A stretch of DNA of 64,000 bases from an uncultured Eubacteriales bacterium (GTDB lineage: Bacteria > Bacillota > Clostridia > Lachnospirales > Lachnospiraceae): NCBI GenBank assembly GCA_900315015.1, contig OMXJ01000002.1:62001-126000 (forward strand). The letters run 5' to 3'. This document shows, one piece after another, positions 37,150-44,457 of this stretch. The translations under genes and the position numbers were made by a program. Position 1 is the stretch's first letter; the number at the start of each line of letters is the position of its first letter. Below the pieces are notes generated by a model that ran no database searches, was not told where the DNA came from, and saw only the letters and a list, made by a program, of their open reading frames with translations.

Positions 37150-39426
37150 TTACTGAGCAATGGCCTCAGTATCTGCCTCATTACCATAAATATCTACAAG
37201 TGTACCCCATACAATGACATCTCCTGCTTCAAGCTCGCAGTAGTCAAGTACAAGATCCTCCATACTTGTAACTACTATCTCTTCGCCCATTTCAACCTCT
37301 TCAATGTAATTTCCATCCTCATCAAAAAAGCTAAAGAGTGCTGTAATTCTATCCCCTTTCTTGAATTCATGCCAACCCTTTTCAGCTGTACCATTCACAT
37401 CATCTGTCTGAGTGCGGTAACCTACTATATGAGTCTTAGCTGCCCCTGCCTCTGTATCTGCATCTGAACCATCATATTTTATAGGATCCCAGACAACTTT
37501 GATGTCGATTAATTTATCATCATTAAGAAGTGCTGGTACGATACCTGAGTAGAAGAGCTGACTATTTTCCTCATCATCATAAACAGGCTCAGCATAATAT
37601 GCAACCGGCTGATCATTTAAACATAGCCAGTTATAATCATATTCAACAACGATATTATCATCATCAGTTAAATCAAAGGCATCATCGTAACCTAAGTATA
37701 CATATCCATCCTCAAAGGCCTGTAATACATTAATATAAAAGTCTAAGGCTGTATCTGCCTGCTCATCTGTAAGAACGAGCTCAAAACCATTATCTGTTTC
37801 TGTAAGAGGCAGATCAATTGTAGAACCATCTTCTGCAAGAGTATTAGCTGCTGCTGAATCAAGATATTCAAAATCTTCTACTTCATCCGCAACATACCAA
37901 TCTTCTTCAGTTACATCTTCTGCCACCTCTTCGCTAGGAGCTACAAATGATCTAGAACCACTCCTGCTTGTCGACTTTCCCTTTACAGAAAGGAAATAAT
38001 CATAAAAATCAAGCGGTGCAGTATAATCAAGTTTCTTAAGCATCTTATTCATGGCTGAATAATTTGTATTTGCGGTATCCGGGAAATAAACCGCAATACC
38101 ATTTGAACCAGAAAGATTTGTCTTGCTATAAAGAACAGCTTCCTTTGCTGCAGCAAGAAGCTCATCCTTATTTGAAAAATCCGTCTTACTGATTACATCG
38201 ATAAGATCGACCTGATCATAGCTGTTCTCACCGTATTCTCTCGCACTAGATCTAGCCTTTGAAATCTTGGAATAATTTTTATTATCACTCTTAATAGAAT
38301 TCTTAGCTGCACTAAAGAAATCTGACATATTCTCATAGATTGCTGAAACCTTGCTAAGATCCATAAGAGATAAGGTAAAACCATCCTCTGCATATCCATC
38401 AAAAACATAGAGAGAATCAGCATAATCATCAATAATAAGCTTTCCAAGCTCTACTGAAGAGATACCCGGATTTGCTGCCAGTTTTGATACAAAGTTAGTA
38501 TAGTACCAGCCATTACCCGGTTCTGTTTCCTCTGATGCAAGAAGGTAATCTGCATAAGAAGATAGCATATATGCATTTTCAATGGTTGCCATCAGGCAGG
38601 CATCAAAGCCTACAATATCAAAATGAATTCCTGTAGAAGCAAGAACACTTGAAATTCCTAAAAGGCTCATTGATCCATTTGATGCGTAATTATCATCACT
38701 TCCATAGCCGTAAAGAGTTCCGCCGCCATGATCCCAGAAATCAATAATATATCTATCTGCTGGATAACTGCTCTTAGCCCAGTTTATGAAATCTAAAAGT
38801 GTATTAGGATCTGTCATGCAGGCATTTTTCAAAGAATCCACCTGGGTAAAGCCGTTCTTATCCATTACGTAACGTCCAAGCTTATCAGAACTGATGCCCT
38901 CCATGCTCCAGCTAGTTGAGCCGCCTGTTTCAATAACTATAGTAAGATTACCGCTGCTTAAATCTGCACCATACATTTCTTCAAGATCGCTAGAACCAAG
39001 GCCATAATCACTCTCAAGATTTGAGCCTATCATATAGACCATCATAAGAACGCTCTGTGCATCTGAGTAATTTCCTGAATTACCAGAATTTCCTGTGTTT
39101 GAAGTATTGTCAGTTGATGAATTATCATTTGATGGCTTATCATTTGAAGCCACAGCAGCGCCATTATTTCCGCCGTTATTATCATCTGGATCATCATCGT
39201 CATAATCGTCATCAGACCACTCATCACTTGACCACTCGCTCTCGCTGTCATCCTCACTGTCACCCTCGTCCCAATCCCAGTCCCACCAGGAACGATCAGA
39301 GTCACCAGCATTCTCAGACGCTGTCTGAGTACCCTCTTTGTCATCGCCCGAAATCATAATTCCAATAAAACCTACAATAAGAACTACAACAAATATGATA
39401 GCGATTACTTTAATTGCCTTTTTCAT
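37150..39426 (-). CDS. Clostripain-family (C11) cysteine peptidase, membrane-anchored
   Basis: 758 residues. A signal anchor (about 4-26) is followed by a strikingly acidic Asp/Ser/Trp-rich segment (about 39-85) and an Asn/Ser/Gly linker to about 120. The peptidase domain has the catalytic dyad in FWDHGGG (His233) and GFDACLMA (Cys277), with the expected aromatic and Asp context. The last 250 residues form another acidic, beta-rich region of unknown role. C11 enzymes cut after Arg or Lys; some are self-activated. It follows the LytTR regulator gene after 106 nt and may be co-transcribed with it. Confidence 0.87.
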   Translation of the reverse strand: MKKAIKVIAIIFVVVLIVGFIGIMISGDDKEGTQTASENAGDSDRSWWDWDWDEGDSEDDSESEWSSDEWSDDDYDDDDPDDNNGGNNGAAVASNDKPSNDNSSTDNTSNTGNSGNSGNYSDAQSVLMMVYMIGSNLESDYGLGSSDLEEMYGADLSSGNLTIVIETGGSTSWSMEGISSDKLGRYVMDKNGFTQVDSLKNACMTDPNTLLDFINWAKSSYPADRYIIDFWDHGGGTLYGYGSDDNYASNGSMSLLGISSVLASTGIHFDIVGFDACLMATIENAYMLSSYADYLLASEETEPGNGWYYTNFVSKLAANPGISSVELGKLIIDDYADSLYVFDGYAEDGFTLSLMDLSKVSAIYENMSDFFSAAKNSIKSDNKNYSKISKARSSAREYGENSYDQVDLIDVISKTDFSNKDELLAAAKEAVLYSKTNLSGSNGIAVYFPDTANTNYSAMNKMLKKLDYTAPLDFYDYFLSVKGKSTSRSGSRSFVAPSEEVAEDVTEEDWYVADEVEDFEYLDSAAANTLAEDGSTIDLPLTETDNGFELVLTDEQADTALDFYINVLQAFEDGYVYLGYDDAFDLTDDDNIVVEYDYNWLCLNDQPVAYYAEPVYDDEENSQLFYSGIVPALLNDDKLIDIKVVWDPIKYDGSDADTEAGAAKTHIVGYRTQTDDVNGTAEKGWHEFKKGDRITALFSFFDEDGNYIEEVEMGEEIVVTSMEDLVLDYCELEAGDVIVWGTLVDIYGNEADTEAIAQ

Positions 39427-39532
39427 TTTAAATGTGCCTTCCTTTAACCTGATATTATTTATGGCTCAAAAGCTTTCGGCCTATATCATTTTATTATTTT
39501 CCGGTTTTTGTATAAACAAGAACACAGAGCAT

Positions 39533-40255
39533 TTAGATAAGACCGCGGGTAGTATTATATAAATACTGTTCAAAGGCCTCACGTGCTTCTAAAAGCATTC
39601 CCCTCTTAATGTAAACGTTATCACCACTTTCAAGTACAAACATTTTAAGCTCGGTATCTACAGAACGAACAAAAGCAAGATTTACAAGAAAGCTCTTATG
39701 GCATCTTAGGAAATTCTGTTCCTTGAACTGCACCTCAATATCATTAAGCTTTGCAGTAACACTTATCATCTCTCCATTAGAAAGATTGATCTTGACCATA
39801 TGGCCTTCCTGCTCAAGGAAGCGTATCTTCTCAAAAGGTATTGAAATCTGCTCTCCCTTTACCTTTATCTCAAAATGTGGAGCATTCGCCTTCTTAAGTC
39901 TTGCAAAAGAAAGAATTTCCGCAACTGCCTCAGACTTAACCGGCTTTTCTACATATCTGATAGCTCTTAATCTATAGCCCTCAAGAGCAAAGTCGCTGCT
40001 AGTTGTAACAAAGGCAACCGAGATTTTCTCATCAACGCTTCTTATTTTTTCAAGGACCTCTACGCCATTAAGACCTGTCATATAGATATCTAAAAACAAT
40101 AAATCATATTTATCAACATAGAAATTGCGTAACAGTTCTTCGCCACTGTCATAGGTGTCACATTCTATATTAGGATCATGCATAAGAAGCATCTTCTTAA
40201 GTCTCTCCCTCTCCATCTCAACATCATCACATATAGCAATTCTTAGCTGTTCCAT
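39533..40255 (-). CDS. LytTR-family response regulator
   Basis: 240 residues. The receiver domain is N-terminal, with acidic pocket CDD at 9-11 and phosphoacceptor Asp56 in LFLDIYMTG, then the switch Thr and Lys (PVKSE). The LytTR DNA-binding domain is at about 135-235, including ISIPFEKIRFLEQEGHMV and FLRCHKSFLVNL. Members bind paired sites upstream of target genes and pair with GHKL kinases such as the one at 30118. AGGAG lies before the ATG. Confidence 0.93.
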   Translation of the reverse strand: MEQLRIAICDDVEMERERLKKMLLMHDPNIECDTYDSGEELLRNFYVDKYDLLFLDIYMTGLNGVEVLEKIRSVDEKISVAFVTTSSDFALEGYRLRAIRYVEKPVKSEAVAEILSFARLKKANAPHFEIKVKGEQISIPFEKIRFLEQEGHMVKINLSNGEMISVTAKLNDIEVQFKEQNFLRCHKSFLVNLAFVRSVDTELKMFVLESGDNVYIKRGMLLEAREAFEQYLYNTTRGLI

Positions 40256-40297
40256 CTTCGCTCCTTACTTAAACATAGTTTTGCTTGTTACAAGCAT

Positions 40298-40326
40298 ATT
40301 ATATTTAACTCCCCATTCTTTTGCAA
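40298..40326 (-). promoter_or_regulatory. Promoter of the LytTR regulator gene
   Basis: On the minus strand, TTGCAA (40326-40321) and TATAAT (40303-40298) are 17 bp apart. A palindrome GCTTGT-T-ACAAGC (40283-40295) covers the expected start of transcription. Direct repeats TATACAAAAT at 40347-40356 and 40372-40381 lie upstream. Confidence 0.75.
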
Positions 40327-40393
40327 TTTCCAAATATGAATTTTGGTATACAAAATTGGTACTTGACATTTTATACAAAATATGCTCTCACTT

Positions 40394-40428
40394 GAAAAAA
40401 GAGCTGTGCACTAAAAAGCACACAGCTC
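40394..40428 (-). terminator. Rho-independent terminator after frr
   Basis: On the minus strand GAGCTGTG-GC pairs with GCACAGCTC (bulge of 1-2 nt) and runs into TTTTTT. It ends the pyrH-frr transcript before the signalling island. Confidence 0.9.
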
Positions 40429-40489
40429 ATTATATTTTAACTTCAGATCCCTCTAGAATTTAGAAAAGCCATTAATTATAGGCTGGAAA

Positions 40490-41044
40490 TTAAACTGTCA
40501 TTATTTCCTTCACCTTAGCATCTATCATCTTCTCAGCCTTTGCAATAAAATCATCAGTAAGCTTCTGGATATCCTGCTCGATATTTGACTGCTCATCCTC
40601 TGAAATTTCATTAGCCTTAGCCTTCTTCTTTGTAGCATCCATAGCATCTCTGCGGATATTTCTGATAGCTACCTTTGCATTCTCGCCCTTCTTCTTAACA
40701 TCCTTAGAAAGCTCTTTTCTGCGCTCTTCTGTAAGCTCCGGGAAAACAAGACGGATAACACGTCCATCGTTAGATGGAGTAATTCCGATATCTGAAACAA
40801 GGATAGCCTTCTCGATTTCCTTTATAAGCTTTGACTCCCAAGGCTGAATGGCAATGATTCTAGCCTCTGGAACAGATACATTTGCAACCTGCTGAAGAGA
40901 TGATGGAGTTCCGTAATAATCAACCTTAATATGATCAAGAATATGAGGGTTTGCTCTTCCTGCTCTAATACTTGTATATTCCTCCTGAAGCGAATCAAGA
41001 GTCTTGTTCATTTTATCTTCGTATTCCTTTAATACTGCGCTCAT
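40490..41044 (-). CDS. frr: Ribosome recycling factor
   Basis: 184 residues, full length. It splits post-termination ribosomes together with EF-G. Typical segments are SIRAGRANPHILDHIKVDYYGTPS with the loop Pro/Gly residues, IQPWE and RRKELSKDVKKKGENAKVAIRNIRRDA. It follows pyrH on the same strand after 67 nt, the usual order. Confidence 0.98.
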   Translation of the reverse strand: MSAVLKEYEDKMNKTLDSLQEEYTSIRAGRANPHILDHIKVDYYGTPSSLQQVANVSVPEARIIAIQPWESKLIKEIEKAILVSDIGITPSNDGRVIRLVFPELTEERRKELSKDVKKKGENAKVAIRNIRRDAMDATKKKAKANEISEDEQSNIEQDIQKLTDDFIAKAEKMIDAKVKEIMTV

Positions 41045-41111
41045 TTTTGATCCTTTCTACGCTATAATAGCGATATTAAATATTTAACTAAAACAACCAT
41101 CTCGGATTTAA

Positions 41112-41810
41112 TTACTTTATTATTGTACCAGTACATTTTCCAAGACAATTAGTAACAATAGCATTTTCCTCATTTAATGAGAAAAGAAGTGTAGGCATGT
41201 TATTCTGCATGCACATTACTGAAGCTGTCATATCCAGGATTTCAAGCTTTTTATCAATGATTTCCTTATATGTAATTTCGTCAAACTTCTTAGCGTCCGG
41301 ATTCTTTCTTGGATCAGAATCATAAACGCCATCAATAGCTCTTGCCATAAGAATAATATCACAATTCAGCTCTATGGCTCTAAGTGATGTTGCTGTATCT
41401 GTTGAGAAATATGGATGTCCTGTTCCTCCCGCAAGGAAAACAACCTTTCCTTCACTAAGAGCTTCATTAACAGTATCCATATGGAAAACCTCAGTAACAC
41501 TTCCGATTTCGAACTGAGTATATATTCCGGTCTTCATGCCAAGAGTACGAAGGATTTCTGAAACATAAATGCAATTCATTACAGTCGCAAGCATTCCTAT
41601 CTGATCTGCCTGAACACGTCCGATTGTCTCCGAACTTCTTCCTCTCCAGAAATTACCTCCGCCGATAACAATAGCCACCTGCGTTCCGCCATCAACAAGC
41701 TGCTTGATCTGCTTTCCTACCATTACACAGGTATCTTCATCAAAGCCTGTCTTCTTATCTCCAGCTAAAGCTTCACCGCTAAGCTTAAGTAAAACTCTCT
41801 TATATGCCAT
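41112..41810 (-). CDS. pyrH: UMP kinase
   Basis: 232 residues, hexameric bacterial type. It phosphorylates UMP to UDP. Visible are the N-terminal LLKLSGEALAG, the GGGNFWRGR phosphate loop, DQIGMLATVMN and the C-terminal NNMPTLLFSLNEENAI. AAGGATAGGGG precedes the ATG, and a probable promoter lies about 55 nt upstream, after the ftsZ terminator. Confidence 0.98.
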   Translation of the reverse strand: MAYKRVLLKLSGEALAGDKKTGFDEDTCVMVGKQIKQLVDGGTQVAIVIGGGNFWRGRSSETIGRVQADQIGMLATVMNCIYVSEILRTLGMKTGIYTQFEIGSVTEVFHMDTVNEALSEGKVVFLAGGTGHPYFSTDTATSLRAIELNCDIILMARAIDGVYDSDPRKNPDAKKFDEITYKEIIDKKLEILDMTASVMCMQNNMPTLLFSLNEENAIVTNCLGKCTGTIIK

Positions 41811-41863
41811 TTTTTTAATCCCCTATCCTTTTAGTAAACGTTTTATTTAGGCCGAAAAAGTCT

Positions 41864-41891
41864 ATTTTAAAACCCATTCAAAAAACTTCAA
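41864..41891 (-). promoter_or_regulatory. Probable pyrH-frr promoter
   Basis: On the minus strand TTGAAG (41891-41886) and TAAAAT (41869-41864) with a 16-bp spacer. The -35 box touches the end of the 32-bp tandem repeat. Confidence 0.55.
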
Positions 41892-41984
41892 AGCCTTTTT
41901 TACCAGCCATTTAGGCTTTCAAAAGCCTTTTTTATCAGCCATTTAGGCTTTCAAAAGCCTTTTTTATCAGCCATTTAGGCTTTC
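41889..41984. repeat. Three tandem 32-bp hairpin repeats between ftsZ and pyrH
   Basis: Three units with a period of exactly 32 bp; the second and third are identical and the first differs by two small changes. Each unit holds AAAGCC and GGCTTT arms around an 18-20 nt loop containing TTTTTT, so each can form a hairpin. Confidence 0.9.
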
Positions 41985-41988
41985 AAAA

Positions 41989-42045
41989 GCCCTTGTACAG
42001 ACATATATCTGATATACAGAAACCCGCTATGCCTAATACAAGGGC
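41989..42045 (-). terminator. ftsZ terminator-like hairpin
   Basis: GCCCTTGTA (41989-41997) pairs perfectly with TACAAGGGC (42037-42045). On the minus strand it is followed by TTTTG. The loop is long (39 nt) and can hold a smaller TATATC/GATATA stem. Confidence 0.72.
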
Positions 42046-42062
42046 TAAATTTTAAATATTAA

Positions 42063-43295
42063 TTACTTACGCTTTCCTCTAAGGAATGTAGGAATATTAA
42101 TATCATTTCCATTTGCGCTAGGATTTGGAAGATCATAATCATCCTCTTCTTCCTTAACCTCATCTCTTCTTGAACGGCTTGAGAAACTTGTTCTTCTTGC
42201 CTGAACGTTATTAAGTGTTGATGATACTGATGAAGAAGCTGAACTATCTCTCTCCTTGCTAACAGAAGCCTCTACGCGATCACGTGGAGCCGGCTTCTTA
42301 TTATTATACTCGCTCTGTCCCATTCCAGCTTCCTGAGATTCAGCTGTAAGACCTGTAGCAATTACAATAACCTTTACCTTGTCATCAGACTGTGTGCCAT
42401 CAATAGGCTCGCTGATACCGAAGATAATATTTGCATCCTCTGAAACAGTATTTCTAAGAATTTCAGTAGCTTCTTCAACTTCCTGCATACCAAGATCTGT
42501 TCCATAGTAATTTACAAGAATATCTGAAGCTCCCTCGATAGAAGTATCAAGAAGAGGGCTGCTGATAGCCTTCTCAAGAGCATCCTGGCACTTGCTGTCG
42601 CCATTAGCTTCGCCAATACCGATATGAGCAAGACCTTTATTCTTCATGATTGTTGTAACGTCAGCAAAGTCAACATTAATGAGACCTTCTGTTGTAATAA
42701 TATCTGTAATTCCTGCAACTGACTGTACAAGAATTTCATCTGCCATCTTGAAAGCTTCCTTAACGCCAGTCTTCTTTGTTGTAATTTTAAGAATATTGTC
42801 GTTTGGAACTACAAGTAATGTATCTACATTCTCTACAAGCTTTGAAAGACCTGACTCTGCATTAGTCCATCTCTTCTTTCCTTCAAATGTGAAAGGAAGT
42901 GATACAACTGCAACTGTAAGCGCACCTGCATCCTTAGCAAGCTTTGCAATAACAGGTGCAGCACCTGTTCCTGTTCCGCCGCCCATGCCGCATGTTACGA
43001 ATACCATGTCATAGCCACTGATTGCGTTAAGGAGCTCATCCTTGCTTTCCTCTGCTGCCTTCTCACCAACCTGAGGCTGTGCACCAGCACCCTGGCCGTG
43101 TGTGAGTTTTTCACCGATCTGAATGTTTGTCTGAGTCTTGCAGTTCTGGAGCTGCTGATTATCAGTATTTACACACTTTAAATCTACGCCCTTGATGCCT
43201 TTCTCAATCATTCTGTTTACTGCATTGTTTCCTGCGCCGCCTACTCCAACTACAAGCAGCTTGGTCTCCTTATCCTGTGACATAATCTCGACCAT
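42063..43295 (-). CDS. ftsZ: Cell division GTPase FtsZ
   Basis: 410 residues. Tubulin-like protein forming the division ring. Nucleotide motifs GVGGAGNNAVNRM near the N-terminus and the tubulin signature GGGTGTGAAP at about 108-117; T7-loop region NVDFADV. A Ser/Arg/Asp-rich linker leads to the C-terminal peptide INIPTFLRGKRK, the site used by FtsA, SepF and similar partners. GGAGG lies 9 nt before the ATG; a second ATG four codons on is possible. It has its own promoter. Confidence 0.98.
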   Translation of the reverse strand: MVEIMSQDKETKLLVVGVGGAGNNAVNRMIEKGIKGVDLKCVNTDNQQLQNCKTQTNIQIGEKLTHGQGAGAQPQVGEKAAEESKDELLNAISGYDMVFVTCGMGGGTGTGAAPVIAKLAKDAGALTVAVVSLPFTFEGKKRWTNAESGLSKLVENVDTLLVVPNDNILKITTKKTGVKEAFKMADEILVQSVAGITDIITTEGLINVDFADVTTIMKNKGLAHIGIGEANGDSKCQDALEKAISSPLLDTSIEGASDILVNYYGTDLGMQEVEEATEILRNTVSEDANIIFGISEPIDGTQSDDKVKVIVIATGLTAESQEAGMGQSEYNNKKPAPRDRVEASVSKERDSSASSSVSSTLNNVQARRTSFSSRSRRDEVKEEEDDYDLPNPSANGNDINIPTFLRGKRK

Positions 43296-43365
43296 AACAA
43301 CATACCTCCTCTATATATAGTTCTATACTTGAATTTTTCTTCTAAAACAAAACATTTTACACTTT

Positions 43366-43394
43366 ATTTTATTATCTTTTGCCTCAAAAATCAA
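43366..43394 (-). promoter_or_regulatory. ftsZ promoter
   Basis: On the minus strand, TTGATT (43394-43389) and TAAAAT (43371-43366), spacer 17 bp, about 70 nt before ftsZ. It allows ftsZ to be expressed separately from the rest of the dcw genes. Confidence 0.72.
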
Positions 43395-43471
43395 GCACTA
43401 TTTTTTAAAATTACAAATTTATTTCAAAATTACAATTTTGTTTCAAATTTGTTACAAGAATTGCTCGTCAA

Positions 43472-43575
43472 CCAAAGGTGTCATAACCTAAATATCGTAG
43501 GCAGAATTTCTTCTGCCTCAGTCTGGTTAACCATTTAACCAAAGCCCACTGCCTTTAGGCGGTGGGGAGTTAACC
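43472..43575 (+). mobile_element. Possible IS200/IS605-type right end / omegaRNA-like remnant
   Basis: About 100 bp with four consecutive small hairpins: AGGT/ACCT, GGCAGAA/TTCTGCC (43500-43517), GGTTAA/TTAACC (43525-43540) and CCCAC-GCC/GGC-GTGGG with loop TTTA (43545-43566), ending GGGGAGTTAAC. The last hairpin, AGCCCRC..TTTAGG..GTGGGGAG, resembles the subterminal hairpin of IS605-family right ends and the scaffold end of TnpB guide RNAs. No tnpA, tnpB or left end is present, so it would be a solo end. The likeness is from memory of the family. Confidence 0.45.
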
Positions 43576-43578
43576 TAA

Positions 43579-44457
43579 TTACTGCTCGTTTTCTACAGTC
43601 GTCTCATTATCTGTAACATTTTCACCACTTTCGCCCGTGTCAGTTACATTTTCTTCCATTTCGCCTTCAGTCCCCTCTTCCTCTTGCTGCAAAGGCTCAT
43701 CAGGGTTTCCTGCCTCTTCATCCTCCATCGGACTAGCTACAATGCTAGCCTTGCTTCCATCATATCTAGAAAGATCGATGTAAGATTTCACGCTATAGCT
43801 TTTAAGGACCGAGTTCAAAACTGCAAGCTCTGTATCATAGTTATCCTTTCGTCCTAGAAAAATCTCTGAGCCATCCTTCATGACTAATGTCACCTGATGA
43901 TTATCATCAAAATCAAATCCAAGGACAGGAAGCTTATACTTTTCAATCTTCATTGTAAGAGCCTTGATTTCATCAAAAATACCTTTATTGCTTACCGGCA
44001 TTTCTTCATATAACACAATACTATCACAATGCAGGCCTCCAACGACCGGGATTCCTTCTATCAAAGACAGGGAAGAATCTACTACCATTCCGTCACCGTC
44101 AAAATACATGTAATAGCCCATAAATTTTGTGCAGCCTATAATCGCCGAAGGATAAAGATGAACCTTTATGCCAGATAATCCTTTTAACTCTACGCTATAC
44201 GAATCTATGAACGGAATCGTCACATGCTTCTTAAATTTCGAATTAAAATAGATTACAGGCGCTAATTCATTTAATCCCCCTCTTCCAAGTTTATCCCGTA
44301 TGTCATCTGGCGTATACATCATCCTACCGTCTGTCTGCATTTCAATGCCATCGATTTCAAAACTGTCGATTTTGCATTCATCATACAGCCACACCGCAAT
44401 ACCACCTAGAAAACATAGGATCAAAACCACTAAAATTATTTTATACCGTGTTTTCAT
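43579..44457 (-). CDS. ftsQ: Cell division protein FtsQ/DivIB
   Basis: 292 residues. Short cytoplasmic N-terminus, one helix (about 6-24), a POTRA-like segment (IDSFEIDGIEM..YTPDDIRDKLG), then the beta domain to about 235, and a very acidic Glu/Asp/Thr tail of about 55 residues. Members link FtsL/FtsB and the PBP to the divisome. Its ATG overlaps the ftsW stop in ATGA. Sequence conservation is low in this family, so the call leans on position and layout. Confidence 0.85.
   Translation of the reverse strand: MKTRYKIILVVLILCFLGGIAVWLYDECKIDSFEIDGIEMQTDGRMMYTPDDIRDKLGRGGLNELAPVIYFNSKFKKHVTIPFIDSYSVELKGLSGIKVHLYPSAIIGCTKFMGYYMYFDGDGMVVDSSLSLIEGIPVVGGLHCDSIVLYEEMPVSNKGIFDEIKALTMKIEKYKLPVLGFDFDDNHQVTLVMKDGSEIFLGRKDNYDTELAVLNSVLKSYSVKSYIDLSRYDGSKASIVASPMEDEEAGNPDEPLQQEEEGTEGEMEENVTDTGESGENVTDNETTVENEQ

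Noticed and set aside
39042-39359. Frames of 100 codons on both strands opposite the acidic part of the clostripain-like gene
   Set aside because: Both are shadows of the Asp/Ser/Asn-rich low-complexity coding sequence.
41889-41984. CRISPR array
   Set aside because: The 32-bp units are directly joined with no variable spacers, and no cas genes are near.
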